Shown one piece after another: positions 7,513 to 15,697 of a stretch of DNA of 23,813 nucleotides (positions are counted from its first letter, which is position 1; each line of letters opens with the position of its first letter). The notes beneath the pieces were generated by a model. It did no database searches. It saw only the letters and a program-made list of their open reading frames with translations, and was not told the origin of the DNA. The stretch spans positions 1 to 23,813 of the IMG/VR virus record IMGVR_UViG_3300021956_000080. One strand, 5' to 3'. This DNA is from a virus. Position numbers and translations under genes: made by a program.

Positions 7513-9912
7513 TTAACCATAAATTTCAAGTATTACCCCACTCGTAGAAATCTTAAATGCTCGGAAATTGAAGTCATCAATCATTATTTTCCACCAAAGA
7601 CTTGCTCCGTTAAAAGGAGTAGTTAAATCTTCATTAGCATAATAAACATTCCCAACCGAAGGACTGCCGTAATTTATGTTGTTATATACTAAAAATGTTG
7701 TTAAAGGTGCTGCATACGCTTCTTCCTTAGTTGCATAAGCACTTGACCTTAAATGTCCAAATCCTGTAACAGTTGGTTTTAAAGTATTAGTGAAATACCT
7801 TGTTGCTATTGTTGCAGTTATATTATTTTTATTTATATCTAATAAAGTAGCTTGAATTGTATCGTTAAATAAATCAATAGTTGAATTACCTAACATATAA
7901 TTCCTTGTGCTTACGTTTATTTGAGCTGGGTCTGTGTCAGACATTGTTATTTGACTAGCACCGCTAAATCTACCTAATGTAGTGTTCATTCCCATAAAAG
8001 ATGAATCAACATTAATTAAGTTATTACTTAAAGCGTTACAATATTGTTTTATAACTAATTCACTTAAACTATAATAAAATTCATTTGGGTATTCATATCT
8101 ATACCAAGAACTTAAACTATAACCGCTTGAATCACAATAAAACCCTTTATAAGCATAAAACCCTAGTTTATCACTATTATAACCATAAGGTAAATCTATA
8201 TCATAAACATATTGTTGTGAATCTGAAGTATATCCTTCAGTCAATAATGATGTATAATTAGGTATAAATTGAAAAACAAAGTTTTGTATTTCAGCATAAC
8301 TTGAAGTATAAAACGGCTCGTGGCTAATTAAAGGAATTGGATAATTACCTTTAGTTAATAATATTTCAATACTTAATGAGCCAGTATATGGTGCTGGTGG
8401 CAATTTAAAACTTGTACTTGAAGATGTTTCTAAAGGCACAAATGCGTAACCTGGTCTTCTACTCCAAGCAGTTCCGCCATAAGTAACTAAATCGCCTTTT
8501 TTAAAGGTATAATTAGATGCACCAAATGTTCTTACTCCTTCAACATTACATAAATAAACATCATTTACATTGCCTGTGCCATTTGTTAATGTTGGCGTAT
8601 TTGTTGAAGCATCCCACACTCCTTTATAATTCTTTGTATATTCTTGAGTCCAATTACCATCAGAATCTAAAAAGTAAACATAAGCATCTGTTGTAAGCAA
8701 AATCTTTAATCCTACTGTTGCAATAGCACCGCCATCTGCACTAACGTTTGTTGCATTTATTGAAAATGTAGCACTTTCATTTTGTGTTAATAAAGGTAAA
8801 TTGTCAGGACTAACACTTTCTTTAACATTACCCAACTGCATTATAAAACTATTTAATGCATTAGATGGATAATTTTTTATTATAATATTTCCGCCTGTTC
8901 CTGAATGTACTTGTGTCCAAGCAGTAGCAGTATTACCATCGTGTATTTTAAGGTCATAATTAGTTATATAATTGCTAGAATAATCTATACCTCTTGATAA
9001 TCTTACTTTATTATAACCTTTTCTAAATACCTTAAATTGACTATTGTCAACAAAGAACAATCCGCTAGTATTACCTGTAAATCCTTCTATATTATTTACA
9101 AATGATTTAGTTCCTGAAGAAACAACAGTCAATGATGTATTATATTCTGTATAGTAAAATGATGTTTGAGCAAATTCATTAATTGCTACAATCCACCATT
9201 TTCCTTGTGCTTGAAATAATTTAGCACCAAAACTTTTAACAATATTGCTTAATAAAACTAAACAAGTTTCTGTCGCTTGAATATTTGATGTTGTTGTAAC
9301 AATATTTGCTTGGTCTAAAATTGTATTTAATTTTAAATATGTTTGATTTAAAGGCTCGTATTGACTACCATCGCCTCTATCGTTCATACTTAAAGTATAA
9401 TAACTTATTCCGCTTATTATATTTAAACCAGTTGGAAAAGCTATTTTAGCAAGACAATTATTAATGACTTCTGTCAATTTAACTTTATCGCTTAAAGTAT
9501 AAGGATTTGTTAAAGGATAAAATGTGTTTTCTAATAAACCTAAACCATCAATACAGTTAAAAGTAATAGTTTTTCTGCCTGTGCTAAAACTAAATTGAAC
9601 ACTATCGCTTAGTGTCCAACCTTGCCATTCTAATGTTGTATCGTAATATAATTGAGCAAGATATTTTCTATCATTTAAAGATGTCAAATTTGGCATATTT
9701 GCTACATCATCTGTAACATCCATAGTTACATTTAATTGACTAACTACAATAGGCTCAAATACGTTATCACTTTTGGGTAAATATTGTATTTGTATGCTAA
9801 TTGCTGGATATTCAATTATTGCACCATCATATCCATCTTCTAATAAGTATAAATACGATGTACTACCACTTTTAGTAGCCATCGTTAATTTGTATTTGTT
9901 AGCGTATGCCAT
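7513..9912 (-). CDS. Tail tip / baseplate hub-like protein
   Basis: A 799-aa protein directly after the tape measure gene (TAATG overlap), where distal-tail and hub (Dit/Tal) proteins are encoded in siphoviruses. The N-terminal third (KYKLTMATKSG, then IIEYPAISIQIQYLP) is beta-rich like the barrel part of hub proteins. The segment CLVLLSNIVKSFGAKLFQAQGKWWIV resembles the gp27-like region seen in many Bacteroidota phage tail proteins. A YKGVWD...DVY...W module (residues about 427-485) is also present near the N-terminus of the tail fibre. No lytic or protease motif is visible. Role in sealing the tube and anchoring fibres is inferred from gene order and size; the family itself is not recognised with certainty. 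Confidence 0.7.
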   Translation of the reverse strand: MAYANKYKLTMATKSGSTSYLYLLEDGYDGAIIEYPAISIQIQYLPKSDNVFEPIVVSQLNVTMDVTDDVANMPNLTSLNDRKYLAQLYYDTTLEWQGWTLSDSVQFSFSTGRKTITFNCIDGLGLLENTFYPLTNPYTLSDKVKLTEVINNCLAKIAFPTGLNIISGISYYTLSMNDRGDGSQYEPLNQTYLKLNTILDQANIVTTTSNIQATETCLVLLSNIVKSFGAKLFQAQGKWWIVAINEFAQTSFYYTEYNTSLTVVSSGTKSFVNNIEGFTGNTSGLFFVDNSQFKVFRKGYNKVRLSRGIDYSSNYITNYDLKIHDGNTATAWTQVHSGTGGNIIIKNYPSNALNSFIMQLGNVKESVSPDNLPLLTQNESATFSINATNVSADGGAIATVGLKILLTTDAYVYFLDSDGNWTQEYTKNYKGVWDASTNTPTLTNGTGNVNDVYLCNVEGVRTFGASNYTFKKGDLVTYGGTAWSRRPGYAFVPLETSSSTSFKLPPAPYTGSLSIEILLTKGNYPIPLISHEPFYTSSYAEIQNFVFQFIPNYTSLLTEGYTSDSQQYVYDIDLPYGYNSDKLGFYAYKGFYCDSSGYSLSSWYRYEYPNEFYYSLSELVIKQYCNALSNNLINVDSSFMGMNTTLGRFSGASQITMSDTDPAQINVSTRNYMLGNSTIDLFNDTIQATLLDINKNNITATIATRYFTNTLKPTVTGFGHLRSSAYATKEEAYAAPLTTFLVYNNINYGSPSVGNVYYANEDLTTPFNGASLWWKIMIDDFNFRAFKISTSGVILEIYG

Positions 9913-11516
9913 TATAGTCCTCGTTTAAGGCTTAAGTTATAATTAGACCTTTGCAAAGCTAAAACTAAATCATTACCTTTTATAGTAAATTCCCCAGTAC
10001 TCGCTGCTGAATTAGTAATTATTCCACTAGTATCCATTCCACTACCAACTGACATTTTACCATTTGTTATGTTATATAACGCAGATAGCCAACCTGTTCC
10101 TGCATCTCCTGATGCTGGATTAATTGCACTTTCAAGTGGATTTACTGCGGCTGCTTCAGGTGCTAATGAAGCCATAATTGCTTTTAATATATATGCCTTA
10201 ATAACAGATGCTGCAATATCTTCTGCTAATCTTAAGAATGAATCTCCTAATGATTTTAATACATCCCCACCTTTAGCCATTGTATCAAAAACGCTTATTA
10301 ATGCATTAGTTACATTGCCTGATAAAGTATCTGCAAATTGTTTATAAGATTCGTTTTGTTTTTTTATTTTTTCTTGTTCTTCTTTATAATGTTCAGTTGA
10401 CATTTTCTGTCTAAACTTAAAGAAATCAGATAAAAAGTTTTGAAACTCTTTATATTTCTTCATTTCATCTTCAATGGCAGTATCTTTTTCTTTAGGTGCT
10501 TCAGGTTCTTTAATAGGATATTTGCGTTGAATTATTTTTAATGCATCAGCATAATTCATTGGGATTATTGTCTTTCCTTTTTTATCAGGTGTTTCAAATC
10601 CACTTATTGCATCTTGAAAATCTTCTCCTACTTTTAATGCAGCTGGTAAACTTTTTTTAGCTTCAGCTATTTGTTCAGCAAAATCTTTATTAATTTTATT
10701 TTTTGCAGCTTCTATACCTTCTTTTCCTACACCTACACTAGATAAAAATTCAGTTGTGCTTTTTATTTTAGCATTTCTTTCATCTTCTAGTTCTTTTACT
10801 TTTGCAAAAATAGTTCCTAATGCTTGAACATTATTTTTTTCTTTTGCTAAATATTCTTCTTGTTTTGCTGCTCTATTGATGGCGTAGTTCATGTATTTTG
10901 TACTACTTTCAATAGTTAAGTCTTGTATTTCTTTATTATCCTTATAAATATCTTTTAAATATTTTAAGGCGGTTTTTCTTTTTTCTATTGATTCTGTATC
11001 AGAACCAGCAATAGCAGAAAATCCCATAGCAACTTCTCTGTTTGCTTGAGCACTTCCTACTATTCTATATATATCTTGATTAAGTTTATTTAATTCTTCT
11101 TTAAATGCTTTTAATTTCTCCGTAGGAGTTTCAAACATTTCGCTAAGTTTTTTGCTAAAAACTACAAGCAAAGAAGATACAACACCGACTGCAACACCAA
11201 TACCAGCTGGACCAGAAAGACCAGCAACCATTGCTTCTAACGCTTTTTTAGTTCCACCTTCAGTTGCAGCTAAACGTTGAAAAGATTCAACCATTGGGTT
11301 AAGGTTGTTAGCTATACCTTGAATCCCATAAGGAGCATCTTGAGCAATACGTGAGAAATTAATTAAAGATTGACTTGCATCACCAATAGGCTTTTTAACA
11401 TCATTTAATTGATTGCCAAAACTTGTAACTGCTGATGAGGCTTGTTGAAGACCTTGTTGTAACGGTTGTACATTAATACCTAAATCAATTACTAAGCCTT
11501 TACTGTTATTATCCAT
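9912..11516 (-). CDS. Tail tape measure protein
   Basis: A 534-aa protein. It has the composition of a tape measure protein: a Gln/Ser-rich N-terminus (NVQPLQQGLQQASSAVTSFG), a hydrophobic stretch (GPAGIGVAVGVVSSLLVVFS, about residues 95-114) and long charged helices through about residue 385. The C-terminal part has LSDFFKFRQKMSTEHYKEEQ, then GNVTNALISVFDTMAKGG, another typical element. It follows the two chaperone frames and precedes the hub gene, the standard order. At the usual 0.15 nm per residue this predicts a tail of roughly 80 nm, which is short for a siphovirus. The protein fills the tube lumen, sets its length and helps DNA ejection. Confidence 0.88.
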   Translation of the reverse strand: MDNNSKGLVIDLGINVQPLQQGLQQASSAVTSFGNQLNDVKKPIGDASQSLINFSRIAQDAPYGIQGIANNLNPMVESFQRLAATEGGTKKALEAMVAGLSGPAGIGVAVGVVSSLLVVFSKKLSEMFETPTEKLKAFKEELNKLNQDIYRIVGSAQANREVAMGFSAIAGSDTESIEKRKTALKYLKDIYKDNKEIQDLTIESSTKYMNYAINRAAKQEEYLAKEKNNVQALGTIFAKVKELEDERNAKIKSTTEFLSSVGVGKEGIEAAKNKINKDFAEQIAEAKKSLPAALKVGEDFQDAISGFETPDKKGKTIIPMNYADALKIIQRKYPIKEPEAPKEKDTAIEDEMKKYKEFQNFLSDFFKFRQKMSTEHYKEEQEKIKKQNESYKQFADTLSGNVTNALISVFDTMAKGGDVLKSLGDSFLRLAEDIAASVIKAYILKAIMASLAPEAAAVNPLESAINPASGDAGTGWLSALYNITNGKMSVGSGMDTSGIITNSAASTGEFTIKGNDLVLALQRSNYNLSLKRGL

Positions 11517-11522
11517 CTTATA

Positions 11523-11867
11523 TTAATTTACTCCGTACAATTTTAATGTTCTCGCTAATTGTTCATCTGTTAACATTACCTTTTCTTCTTTTTCCTCAAT
11601 ATCGTCAATTTCAGGTATATGCCAAAAAGACCTAATAGACTTTGGTGATGATTCCATAGTGCTACTTAAATATACAATATAGGCGAGGTTTCTTGTCCTC
11701 GCCCATTCGTTTAACTCTTGTTTTTCCTTTCCCATTACAATAATAGAAAAGTCTTTCCAAGTCATCTCCCAAAACTCGCTTGGGCGTATATTACATTCAG
11801 CAGCCTTAACTAAAATATCATCCCAAGTTTGATTATTTAGACTTTTTTTTTTCGACTTTAGCAGCAC
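11523..11867 (-). CDS. Tail assembly chaperone, downstream frame (gpT-like)
   Basis: The frame runs from the overlap with the preceding chaperone to TAA at 11523-11525. Its only start-like codon is a GTG at 11867 inside the upstream gene, so the main product is probably a fusion made by frameshifting in the A10 run at 11843-11852. Content: NNQTWDDILVKAAECNIRPSEFWEMTWKDFSIIV, a motif seen in the T-part of many phage chaperone pairs, then a helical region and an acidic end (IEEKEEKVMLTDEQLAR). Frameshifted product would be about 220 residues. Gene order (tail tube, chaperones, tape measure) supports the call. In such systems the longer form recruits the tape measure protein. Confidence 0.8.
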   Translation of the reverse strand: MLLKSKKKSLNNQTWDDILVKAAECNIRPSEFWEMTWKDFSIIVMGKEKQELNEWARTRNLAYIVYLSSTMESSPKSIRSFWHIPEIDDIEEKEEKVMLTDEQLARTLKLYGVN

Positions 11868-12189
11868 CTTGTACAGTTGTTATTGTATTTTCTACAATGT
11901 ATTTAATGTACTCTATGTATTGACCTTTGTCGTTAAAAAGTCCTCCTAATTCATCTACCCAATCACAAACATCTACATCTGTATATTCAATAGGTTGTTT
12001 GTTGCTTATACAAGCAGATTTATAACCTATGTAAATCATTTTTACAATAGTATCTAAATCATATTGAGTTTTTCCTAATAATTCAAAGTACTTATCTATC
12101 GTAATATTGTTTTCGGTACAAAATTCACGCATCGACCAAGTACCCCATTTAAGAGGAATTGTTTTGTTGTTTAATTTAAGTTCGAACAT
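11833..12189 (-). CDS. Tail assembly chaperone, upstream frame (gpG-like)
   Basis: A 118-aa protein starting MFELKLNNKTIPLKWGTWSM. The pattern of a short beta N-terminus followed by helices (CTENNITIDKYFELLG, LDTIVKMIYIGYKSAC) is typical of gpG-like chaperones in Gram-negative siphoviruses. It ends VEKKKSK in the A10 run and overlaps the next frame by 35 bp. It lies 16 bp after the tail tube gene. The normal product is the short chaperone; a fraction of ribosomes would shift to give the G-T fusion. Both forms act before tail assembly and are absent from virions in studied phages. Confidence 0.82.
   Translation of the reverse strand: MFELKLNNKTIPLKWGTWSMREFCTENNITIDKYFELLGKTQYDLDTIVKMIYIGYKSACISNKQPIEYTDVDVCDWVDELGGLFNDKGQYIEYIKYIVENTITTVQGAAKVEKKKSK
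11843..11852 (-). other. Slippery A10 run, probable -2 or +1 programmed frameshift site
   Basis: The minus-strand RNA reads GUC GAA AAA AAA AAG UCU AAA UAA in the upstream chaperone frame. The downstream chaperone frame reads AAA AAA AAA AGU CUA AAU, which is +1 (equal to -2) relative to the first. Tail chaperone frameshifts are conserved in tailed phages; most are -1 (lambda), with -2 known in Mu. Ten consecutive A residues allow either route. Which direction is used cannot be told from sequence. Confidence 0.75.
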
Positions 12190-12205
12190 AGTTGTTGTTG
12201 GTTTT

Positions 12206-12646
12206 TTATGCGGTTACAGTTTGAGTTAATGGAGGTAATGCAACTGTAAAAGTAGCACTAAACTTCACATCATCTTTATCTGCTGCATTTACATCAAAAG
12301 CTGATACAAATACAGTTCCGCTATAAACCACGTTACCAGTTACTGGTGTAGCTTCACCCATTTTCATTGCGAAAATAGTTTTGTTAACGAAAGCAGCATA
12401 TAATTGATTATAAGAATCTTTAGATGCAGTTCCTGTTTGGTCAATCGCAAATCCGTCAGCTTTGATTGTTTGTGTGTAAGCTGGACCAGGTTGAAATTGG
12501 TCGCCACATTTAGATGTAGCATCAATTACGTTTACTGTTGATGTAATTGAGTTAGATGTAAGACAAGCAACAGGCTTGAATGTGCTATCTCCATCTATGT
12601 CCGCCATTAGGATATAATCCCTAGCTGATACTTTAGTTTCTGCCAT
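12206..12646 (-). CDS. Major tail tube protein
   Basis: A 146-aa protein with the layout of small siphovirus tail-tube proteins: SARDYILMADIDGDSTFKPVAC, then TSNSITSTVNVIDATSKCGD, YTQTIKADGFAID, a helix (YNQLYAAFVNKTIFAMK) and C-terminal strands (YSGTVFVSAFDVNA, then FSATFTVALPP). Acidic N-terminal loop and central helix are typical. It sits between the tail terminator and the chaperone genes, the expected position, 4 bp after the former. It assembles into the hexameric tube around the tape measure protein. A second protein with similar features is encoded at 6799-7503. Confidence 0.85.
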   Translation of the reverse strand: MAETKVSARDYILMADIDGDSTFKPVACLTSNSITSTVNVIDATSKCGDQFQPGPAYTQTIKADGFAIDQTGTASKDSYNQLYAAFVNKTIFAMKMGEATPVTGNVVYSGTVFVSAFDVNAADKDDVKFSATFTVALPPLTQTVTA

Positions 12647-12650
12647 TTTA

Positions 12651-13058
12651 TTAATTTTGAGTTATTGTTAAATTATATGTTATAAGCGTTCTAAATACGT
12701 TATCTAATGGATTTAAACCATCTAAATTTCTAATACTTTGAACATATAGACTTGTTGAAGTCCATCCGCTTGGCAGCGTAATCTTAGTATCAGAGTTTAT
12801 TGCGGTTAATATCAAGTCGCTAATTTCTTCTGAACGTTTATAGCCAAAGTTAGCATTTTTTGTAACAATGTCAACTACTATAACGTTAGAGTTTGTATAG
12901 CCACTTTTACCTTGTTCTTGTGTTGATGTTCTACCATCAATAATAATATATTCGCCTGATACTAATTCAGGAGCAAAACCATCATAAACACCTAAACCAG
13001 TAGCCGATGCAATATGAGTAATAAACCACTTTTTTATTTCTATATTAGGATTAAGCAT
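12651..13058 (-). CDS. Tail terminator / tail completion protein (DUF3168-like)
   Basis: A 135-aa protein. It has the pattern of the DUF3168/tail completion group: an N-terminal helix (LNPNIEIKKWFITHIASA), a short strand with GLGVYDGFAPE, then YIIIDGRTSTQEQGKSGY and a strand with VIVVDIVTKN, followed by a helix (RSEEISDLILTAIN) and closing strands (FRTLITYNLTITQ). It overlaps the upstream gp10-like gene by 8 bp and precedes the tube gene. Proteins of this group cap the tube at the head-proximal end and join it to the head connector. Confidence 0.8.
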   Translation of the reverse strand: MLNPNIEIKKWFITHIASATGLGVYDGFAPELVSGEYIIIDGRTSTQEQGKSGYTNSNVIVVDIVTKNANFGYKRSEEISDLILTAINSDTKITLPSGWTSTSLYVQSIRNLDGLNPLDNVFRTLITYNLTITQN

Positions 13059-13638
13059 TTTTTATTACGTTTTCAATTCTATTAATTAAATTAGGTTTTT
13101 CTTGCTCAAATGATGGTATTAAAAATGGTTGTGGTCTTAAACCCTTTTTAAGTATGTTTATTGCTATTGCATAAGCAACAGACATATTTTCTTTATTTTG
13201 AGTCGCTTTGCTACCTTTTCTTCTTTGTGTTTTAGTGCTATATGTTCCAGTTATTCCTTTACTTGCTACCCATTTAGCCAAAGCGTTTACCATATCTACA
13301 AACTTGCCACCAGTTTTGCCTTTGAATTGAGCAGCAAAATCTTCATATCCTGATGGTATAGTAACCTTTCCGCCTGTGCCAAATTCAACATAAGGAGCAT
13401 ATAATAAATTAGAACCAACGCTATAAACAAACCCATTTTGATTGCTAACTTCAGTTAGAACTATTGAATTTCTTAATGTGCCAAAATTAACAGGTGCTAA
13501 TCTTTTGGCATCCGATTGAATCTTTAAGGCAGATGCATTAACTTCATTTTTAACTGCTATTTGGATTTTTTTATCCATTTCTTTAAAGCTAGTTAAAACA
13601 TCGTTTAAACCCTTTATTTCAAACGTTATATTAGCCAT
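13051..13638 (-). CDS. HK97 gp10-like minor tail/connector protein
   Basis: A 195-aa protein. The N-terminal half shows the gp10 family pattern: an amphipathic strand (ITFEIKGLNDVLTSF), a long helix (IAVKNEVNASALKIQSDAKRL), APVNFGTLRNSI, and YSVGSNLLYAPYVEFGTGG. The LAP-x-x-x-GTLRxSI and YAxYVEFGT elements are the usual hallmarks. The C-terminal half has a basic KTQRRKGSKATQN segment and PQPFLIPSFEQ, also common in the family. Its start overlaps the stop of the head-tail joining gene in an 8-bp ATGGCTAA overlap, and its end overlaps the terminator gene by 8 bp. In HK97 and relatives such proteins sit at the head-tail interface. Confidence 0.85.
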   Translation of the reverse strand: MANITFEIKGLNDVLTSFKEMDKKIQIAVKNEVNASALKIQSDAKRLAPVNFGTLRNSIVLTEVSNQNGFVYSVGSNLLYAPYVEFGTGGKVTIPSGYEDFAAQFKGKTGGKFVDMVNALAKWVASKGITGTYSTKTQRRKGSKATQNKENMSVAYAIAINILKKGLRPQPFLIPSFEQEKPNLINRIENVIKNA

Positions 13639-13972
13639 TCATTATGATTTCTAAGAAACGGTGCTGATTATCAACATCATTGATGGATTGAATCGTGTAC
13701 ATCGTTCCTTCTATTTCTAATTTATAATCGCTTGTTATAGTTAAGCCATATCTTAAATAAACCTTAGCATCTTGATAAAAGGTAAGTTCAGATTCAAGCA
13801 AAGTTCTTGTGCTTTTTGCTGGTCTAAAATCACCCCAAACTATCTCTTGTACGGCAAATGTGGTTGTATAGCCACCTTGACCATCGCTAACTCGTGTAGG
13901 CACATAAAGAGTTACTCTACGAGTCATCGTGGATGCACTAAGATTCCACCCCTTTTTTTGACCTATTTTCAT
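13631..13972 (-). CDS. Head-tail joining (closure) protein
   Basis: With the start at ATG 13972 this is a 113-aa protein beginning MKIGQKKGWN. It matches the phage head-tail joining pattern: TRRVTLYVPTRVSDGQGGYT, then VWGDFRPAKSTRTLLESE, RYGLTITSDYKLEIEGTMYT and a final IQSINDVDNQHRFLEIIM. An in-frame ATG 66 bp upstream exists, but it would overlap the gp6-like gene by 65 bp and add residues unlike the family, so 13972 is preferred; this start is one base after the upstream TAA. The protein closes the connector after packaging and forms the tail docking surface. Confidence 0.85.
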   Translation of the reverse strand: MKIGQKKGWNLSASTMTRRVTLYVPTRVSDGQGGYTTTFAVQEIVWGDFRPAKSTRTLLESELTFYQDAKVYLRYGLTITSDYKLEIEGTMYTIQSINDVDNQHRFLEIIMNG

Positions 13973-13973
13973 A

Positions 13974-14525
13974 TTATAAAATTGGACTCGTTCTAGTATA
14001 TCTTTGACAGGCTCTCCAAGTCTTTTCACAAACCGCATAAGAATCGTAATGCTCTATATCTGCACCTCTATTCTCGTAATCAAAGTTTATTTGGTCTAAA
14101 ATAGCCACTTTAAGTTCTTTAGGGACACTTGTCATTCCACTTGTGTATGTTGCCCTTAATTGATTCCAAATAGGGAAATTAAGGCTAGGATATTGCCCAC
14201 CGACTAATCGGTAATTAGCTGCTAATACTTCCGTATTATTTACATCATCATATAACTTAAAAGTAGTTGGGTCAACTGGACCATAAGGAAGGTTAAAATT
14301 ACTAGCTGGGTTATTAAACCAAATAGTAACGTTCTTTTGTACTAAACATTGACCAATAGCCTTTTCAACCGCTTCTCTTGCTTCTGTGATTAAATCGGTA
14401 ATTAACGCATCATCTGCCGTTGTTGTTACACGACAATAGTTTTTAGCCTCTGCAAGTGTTACAGGCTCGGTTGGAGTGCCAACGTTTACAAGGGTAAAAT
14501 CAATTAAGTAATTATAGAAAGACAT
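13974..14525 (-). CDS. gp6-like head-tail connector protein
   Basis: A 183-aa protein with the gp6-like pattern: PVTLAEAKNYCRVTTTADDALI, the helix LITEAREAVEKAIGQCLVQKN, then LPYGPVDPTTFKLY, a beta region (LRATYTSGM) and a final helix (VPKELKVAILDQINFDYENRG). These are the standard elements of connectors that add the second ring below the portal. It is the first gene after the terminator at 14565-14587 and has a promoter-like site 13 bases before its ATG, so it may start a separate transcript. The next gene begins one base after its stop codon. Confidence 0.87.
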   Translation of the reverse strand: MSFYNYLIDFTLVNVGTPTEPVTLAEAKNYCRVTTTADDALITDLITEAREAVEKAIGQCLVQKNVTIWFNNPASNFNLPYGPVDPTTFKLYDDVNNTEVLAANYRLVGGQYPSLNFPIWNQLRATYTSGMTSVPKELKVAILDQINFDYENRGADIEHYDSYAVCEKTWRACQRYTRTSPIL

Positions 14526-14538
14526 ATTTCCTTTTTTA

Positions 14539-14546
14539 CAAATTTA
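14539..14546 (-). promoter_or_regulatory. Promoter-like -7 element (TAAATTTG) before the connector gene
   Basis: TAAATTTG matches TAnnTTTG, 13 bases before the gp6-like ATG and just downstream of the capsid terminator on the minus strand. It belongs to a TAWATTTGTAAAAAA block also found before the homing endonuclease. A gene directly after a terminator needs either read-through or a new promoter, which favours this call. No clear TTG -33 box is seen. Confidence 0.4.
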
Positions 14547-14559
14547 CATTAATTATAAT

Positions 14560-14587
14560 AAAAAACCCCCACGTTTTAAGTGAGGGT
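14560..14587 (-). terminator. Rho-independent terminator after the major capsid gene
   Basis: In minus-strand RNA an 8-bp stem (ACCCUCAC with GUGGGGGU, one U-G pair) encloses the 7-nt loop UUAAAAC and is followed by a U run (UUUUUUAUUAU). It begins 25 bases after the capsid stop codon. In the plus-strand RNA the stem would have a C-A mismatch and no useful U tract, so it acts on the minus strand. Confidence 0.85.
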
Positions 14588-14612
14588 CTTTCATTTACTA
14601 TATAAACCTAAA

Positions 14613-15695
14613 CTATGCGTTTAAAGTAGCGTAGATAGCAGAACCTGGTAACATTAAGTTGATTGCTTCGTAGCACTCAATTCTTGCAGTAACTAAGTTC
14701 TTTTGGAAGTTATCAGAATCTTCGTATGCGAACTCGATTGCGATTCCTTCAACTTCTACTCTCTCGATGTAATCAGAATCGATTACAAGAGCCTTATCGT
14801 TAGTAACCCAAGTAGCAGAAATAACTGGTACACCCCAGATAGTGATGTCGCCACCAGTACCGATTTGTACACTACCTGAACCTACATAGTATCCAGCATT
14901 GATTGTGTCAATCAAGATTTTTGATTGTTGAGCAGGAGATACTAAAATGTAAGAAGGATTGAAGTTAGCCGCTTTTTGGTTAGCGATTAATTGTACTAAT
15001 TGCTTTAAGTCAACTGTTTCAGTTGTTGTAGCAGTACCAGTTGCAGCAGAAGATACAGTTGAGAAGAAAGAAGCGTTTTCAGCCTTAAAGAAATCTCTTT
15101 GTAACATTCTTGGTAAAGATTGACTTAAGAATGGTAAAGATTTCATCATTTGCTTAGAGAAACGAGAGAAACCAGCGATGTAAGAGTTTACAATCTTAGT
15201 TTCAGTTAAGCTATAATCGTTTTGACCTTTAGTTGCACCTTCAGTTTGGCTACCGATATTGTTAGTTTCGCCAGTGTTCTCTTTGTAGAAAGTGTAAAGA
15301 CCACTCTCAGAACGTACTGTTGGAACTAAATCACGGAAGTTAACTAATTGAGCTGGTTGCAATGCTGGGCGTAAAGCGTAAGTAGTCATTGGACTTCCTG
15401 TTACGTTACCTGCGATTGTCATAGTCTTTGCTTCAGGCATTTCTAAACGGAACTTACCACCTTTCTTTAAAGTGCTTTCCATTTCATCCATACGACCATC
15501 TAATTTTTCAACTACTAATTGGTCGAAAGATTTAACCTCACGGCTTTCTGCTTTCTTTTGAGAAGCGAATGCAGCATCAATTTGCTTTTGCATTTCATCT
15601 TTTACTACTGATACAGTAGATTTTACATCTTCGATTTGACCAGCAAAACCTTTTACGTTTTCTGCCATTTCTTTGATTAATTCTAAATTTTCCAT
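14613..15695 (-). CDS. Major capsid protein, HK97 fold
   Basis: A 360-aa protein. The first about 85 residues are a charged helical region (ELIKEMAENVKGF, SVVKDEMQKQID) like the delta/scaffolding domain of HK97 capsids, expected to be removed by the adjacent protease. The shell domain follows, with LVPTVRSESGLYTFYKENTG, SSFxxF-like E-loop and helix elements (GFSRFSKQMMKSLPFL), the long spine and P-domain segment (LKQLVQLIANQKAANFNPSYILVSPAQ) and DITIWGVPVISATWV, a common late motif. It begins 2 bp after the protease gene and is followed by a strong terminator, as befits the most abundant late product. Exact cleavage site is not determined. Confidence 0.92.
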   Translation of the reverse strand: MENLELIKEMAENVKGFAGQIEDVKSTVSVVKDEMQKQIDAAFASQKKAESREVKSFDQLVVEKLDGRMDEMESTLKKGGKFRLEMPEAKTMTIAGNVTGSPMTTYALRPALQPAQLVNFRDLVPTVRSESGLYTFYKENTGETNNIGSQTEGATKGQNDYSLTETKIVNSYIAGFSRFSKQMMKSLPFLSQSLPRMLQRDFFKAENASFFSTVSSAATGTATTTETVDLKQLVQLIANQKAANFNPSYILVSPAQQSKILIDTINAGYYVGSGSVQIGTGGDITIWGVPVISATWVTNDKALVIDSDYIERVEVEGIAIEFAYEDSDNFQKNLVTARIECYEAINLMLPGSAIYATLNA

Positions 15696-15697
15696 TT

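Noticed and set aside
7508-7515. TAACTTTG near the second tube-like gene as a promoter
   Set aside because: It overlaps the stop codon of the hub gene and is only 4 bases from the ATG, which would need a leaderless transcript; no -33 box is seen.
13973-14038. Upstream ATG 14038 for the head-tail joining protein
   Set aside because: It would overlap the connector gene by 65 bp, and the added residues do not resemble the family; ATG 13972 gives normal size and spacing.
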